From: Sitta carolinensis
Lineage: Eukaryota; Chordata; Aves; Passeriformes; Sittidae
Length of the DNA: 64,000 nt
Direction: 5' to 3'
Assembly: GCA_032173965.1 (NCBI GenBank)
Contig: CM063290.1
Coordinates: 10,565,501-10,629,500, forward strand
Shown: positions 62,226-64,000 of the stretch, in pieces
Layout: the number at the start of each line of letters is the position of its first letter
Position numbering within the stretch: position 1 is the stretch's first letter
Program-made: the position numbers and the translations under genes
Notes under the pieces: generated by a model
What the model saw: only the letters and a program-made list of their open reading frames with translations
What the model was told of the DNA's origin: nothing
Database searches by the model: none

Positions 62226-64000
62226 CCAATTAAAAATAAGGTAACCTATAAAATGACGATCTAGTTTAATATCCTCATTACATGTTCCAGGCAGTGTCTG
62301 AGTCACACCGTTTACGCTGTGCTTTGTACTCCTGCGGGGGATGTAAAAGCTCCATTTTTGGAATATTCCTAAGTCCACCCCAGTCAGATGTGCCAGGTGA
62401 GGGTTCCAAGGTGTAGGATTGTGGGTAGTGAAAGTGAATTCTCTCAGGATGCAATTGCTCTCAGGACAGGGCCCACAGGGTCAGTATTGGAGGTAGTTGG
62501 TTTGGGTGGTGCTGTCCTTGAAATCCATGTCACCTTTTTGGTTGGAATCACAACCTGAAGTCAAAAGAAATCCCCAATGGATTGTCTTGTCCTTATTTTT
62601 GTTTCTGGTTGGTGGAACTCCATTGAGTTTAATTTCCACCTAATGCTAAGATCCATTACCTTTAATTGTCAACAAAAAACACAAGGAGCAACAAAAGGAC
62701 CTGCTGGAGGATGTCTCTTCTTCAGCACTGGAAGAACTGCTGCATGTTCTCATGTCATGAGGAGCCAGTTCTCATCAGCATGGACATTTCTTATGCAGGT
62801 AGGGGTCTTCTGGCTTGTCTGTACTATTTCACCTGGGTATTTTTTTGCAGAGATAACTAGTAAGATGCATACTGGTTAATACCAGCTGTGATAATGTGTT
62901 TTGTGACGCAGAGTCTCATTTGCTAAGAGCCAGAGTAAACCACACTTGCCTCCAGGGATCTGCATACCTCGATAGTCCAGAGATCACCATTGTGGAGACT
63001 TCTTTGATGAAGACTCAAGGTCACAGTTGAGATATAGCAATCCCATAATTTATTGCTCACAGCTCTGTTATGAGCCACAGTGCCAAACCTGCCTTTCACA
63101 TAACTAAGAGTATCTACACTGAGGGTTACCACTACCCAGCTCATGTACAAGTGCCTTCATCTGTGGGGCAACACTTGTGAGCCTTTTCCACCATTACAGG
63201 GTCATGGAACACAAGGGTGAATGTTATCTTCGCTTTAGAGGACTTTGAGCCGAGTAAGAAAGGGCTGGAAAAGGGATTCTCCTTTGGGCTATTGATCCCC
63301 CACCTGCTGTATCTCCATACCCCTCCCATTGTGGTGAGCTCCAGGCACTTGGCATATCTCAGCCCTTTTTCCACTGGAATTGCAGTTTCTTCCTTGGGCT
63401 GTGTCTAAATTTCCTTGGCATGGAGGGAAGGGCTGACGTTACCACCACTCCAGGGAATGCAGAGCATACAATTATTACCTTTCAGATATGCTATATAGAT
63501 ATGCTTGGAAACCTCCAATCTTCCCTTCCTTAAAAATACATGGCTCTTGTTGCTGCATTTGGGAGCTGTGGGTCCCTGACTCTCACGGTTTGCCTGCTCA
63601 GGGTGACAGCCTGCAGTAAATGTCACGGTTCACCCATGCCAGATATCTCAGCCTCCCAGCCCATTTCTGTGTCTGGCATTGGGGTGAACCAGCCACCAAA
63701 ACTCAGCCTGCAGACTCCACCAAAAAACAGCCTGCAGGACTGCTCCCTTAAGGCAGCACAGCACTGTCGTGTTTGGCTTCCATCTGCCCCTTGCAGCCCT
63801 TCTGTACCATCCTGGACCTTGTGCCCTCAGCTGCACCCTGCCACCACCCTCCTCCTGCAGGCCTTGCAGCACAGCCCGTCAGCACCCGGCAGGAAAGTAA
63901 CTTGTGGGCTGCCATGCAACTCCCAAATTATTTTAGGTGTGTTGACTTCGAGCACACACACAAGCAACCATTGTGTCTCATGGCCACAAGGCCAAGTGCC
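62226..64000. other. non-coding stretch to window end
   Basis: No gene recognised. Frames of up to 100 codons (62577-62879 plus) have no known domain. A short (CA)n-like word near 63953-63961 is too small to count as a microsatellite. Confidence 0.45.

Overview
This window looks like nuclear DNA from a bird. The main evidence is two 3'-terminal fragments of CR1 retrotransposons (about 17.89-18.14 kb and 26.16-26.29 kb). Both end in the ATTCTATGA-type tail typical of CR1, and the second is the avian-type tail. Older amniote repeats support this: several MIR-like/CORE-SINE fragments, one 5S-rRNA-headed SINE, and one degenerate palindromic interspersed repeat. The sequence is moderately AT-rich and CpG-poor. 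It has long T-runs and no operon-like packing, as expected for an intron or intergenic stretch of an amniote chromosome. Everything here was read by eye, with no database or alignment search.

No protein-coding gene, rRNA gene, tRNA gene or CRISPR array could be supported. Open reading frames are short and scattered over all six frames, and none was recognised as a known family. The longest (235 codons, minus strand, 48673-49380) is recorded as an oddity, not as a gene.

Layout: 0-11 kb is ordinary single-copy DNA with a CArG-box match (6.44 kb), a possible MIR fragment (about 7.9 kb) and two small CpG-bearing tandem duplications (8.47 and 10.15 kb). A clear MIR-like SINE lies at 11.1-11.3 kb and an LTR-like fragment at about 13.5 kb. 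From 14 to 26 kb the DNA is AT-rich, with T-runs, the first CR1 and a four-unit 12-13 bp tandem repeat. The second CR1 is followed directly by a CpG island (26.47-26.72 kb) with a GC-rich shoulder to 27.2 kb. The 32-39 kb part holds a possible hAT-type terminus, an AT-rich candidate regulatory block (33.3-33.7 kb), two more MIR-like SINEs and paired perfect inverted repeats (37.4 kb). A second, sharper CpG island (43.95-44.11 kb) has a near-consensus CTCF motif about 65 bp downstream. The 46-64 kb part carries the longest T-run, the palindromic repeat (47.76 kb), three MIR-like fragments, a TATA-like box (53.11 kb), the 5S-derived SINE (60.57-60.85 kb) and an 18-bp near-palindrome (61.7 kb).

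The two CpG islands and the CTCF-like site are the best candidates for active regulatory DNA. No novel multi-gene system was found.
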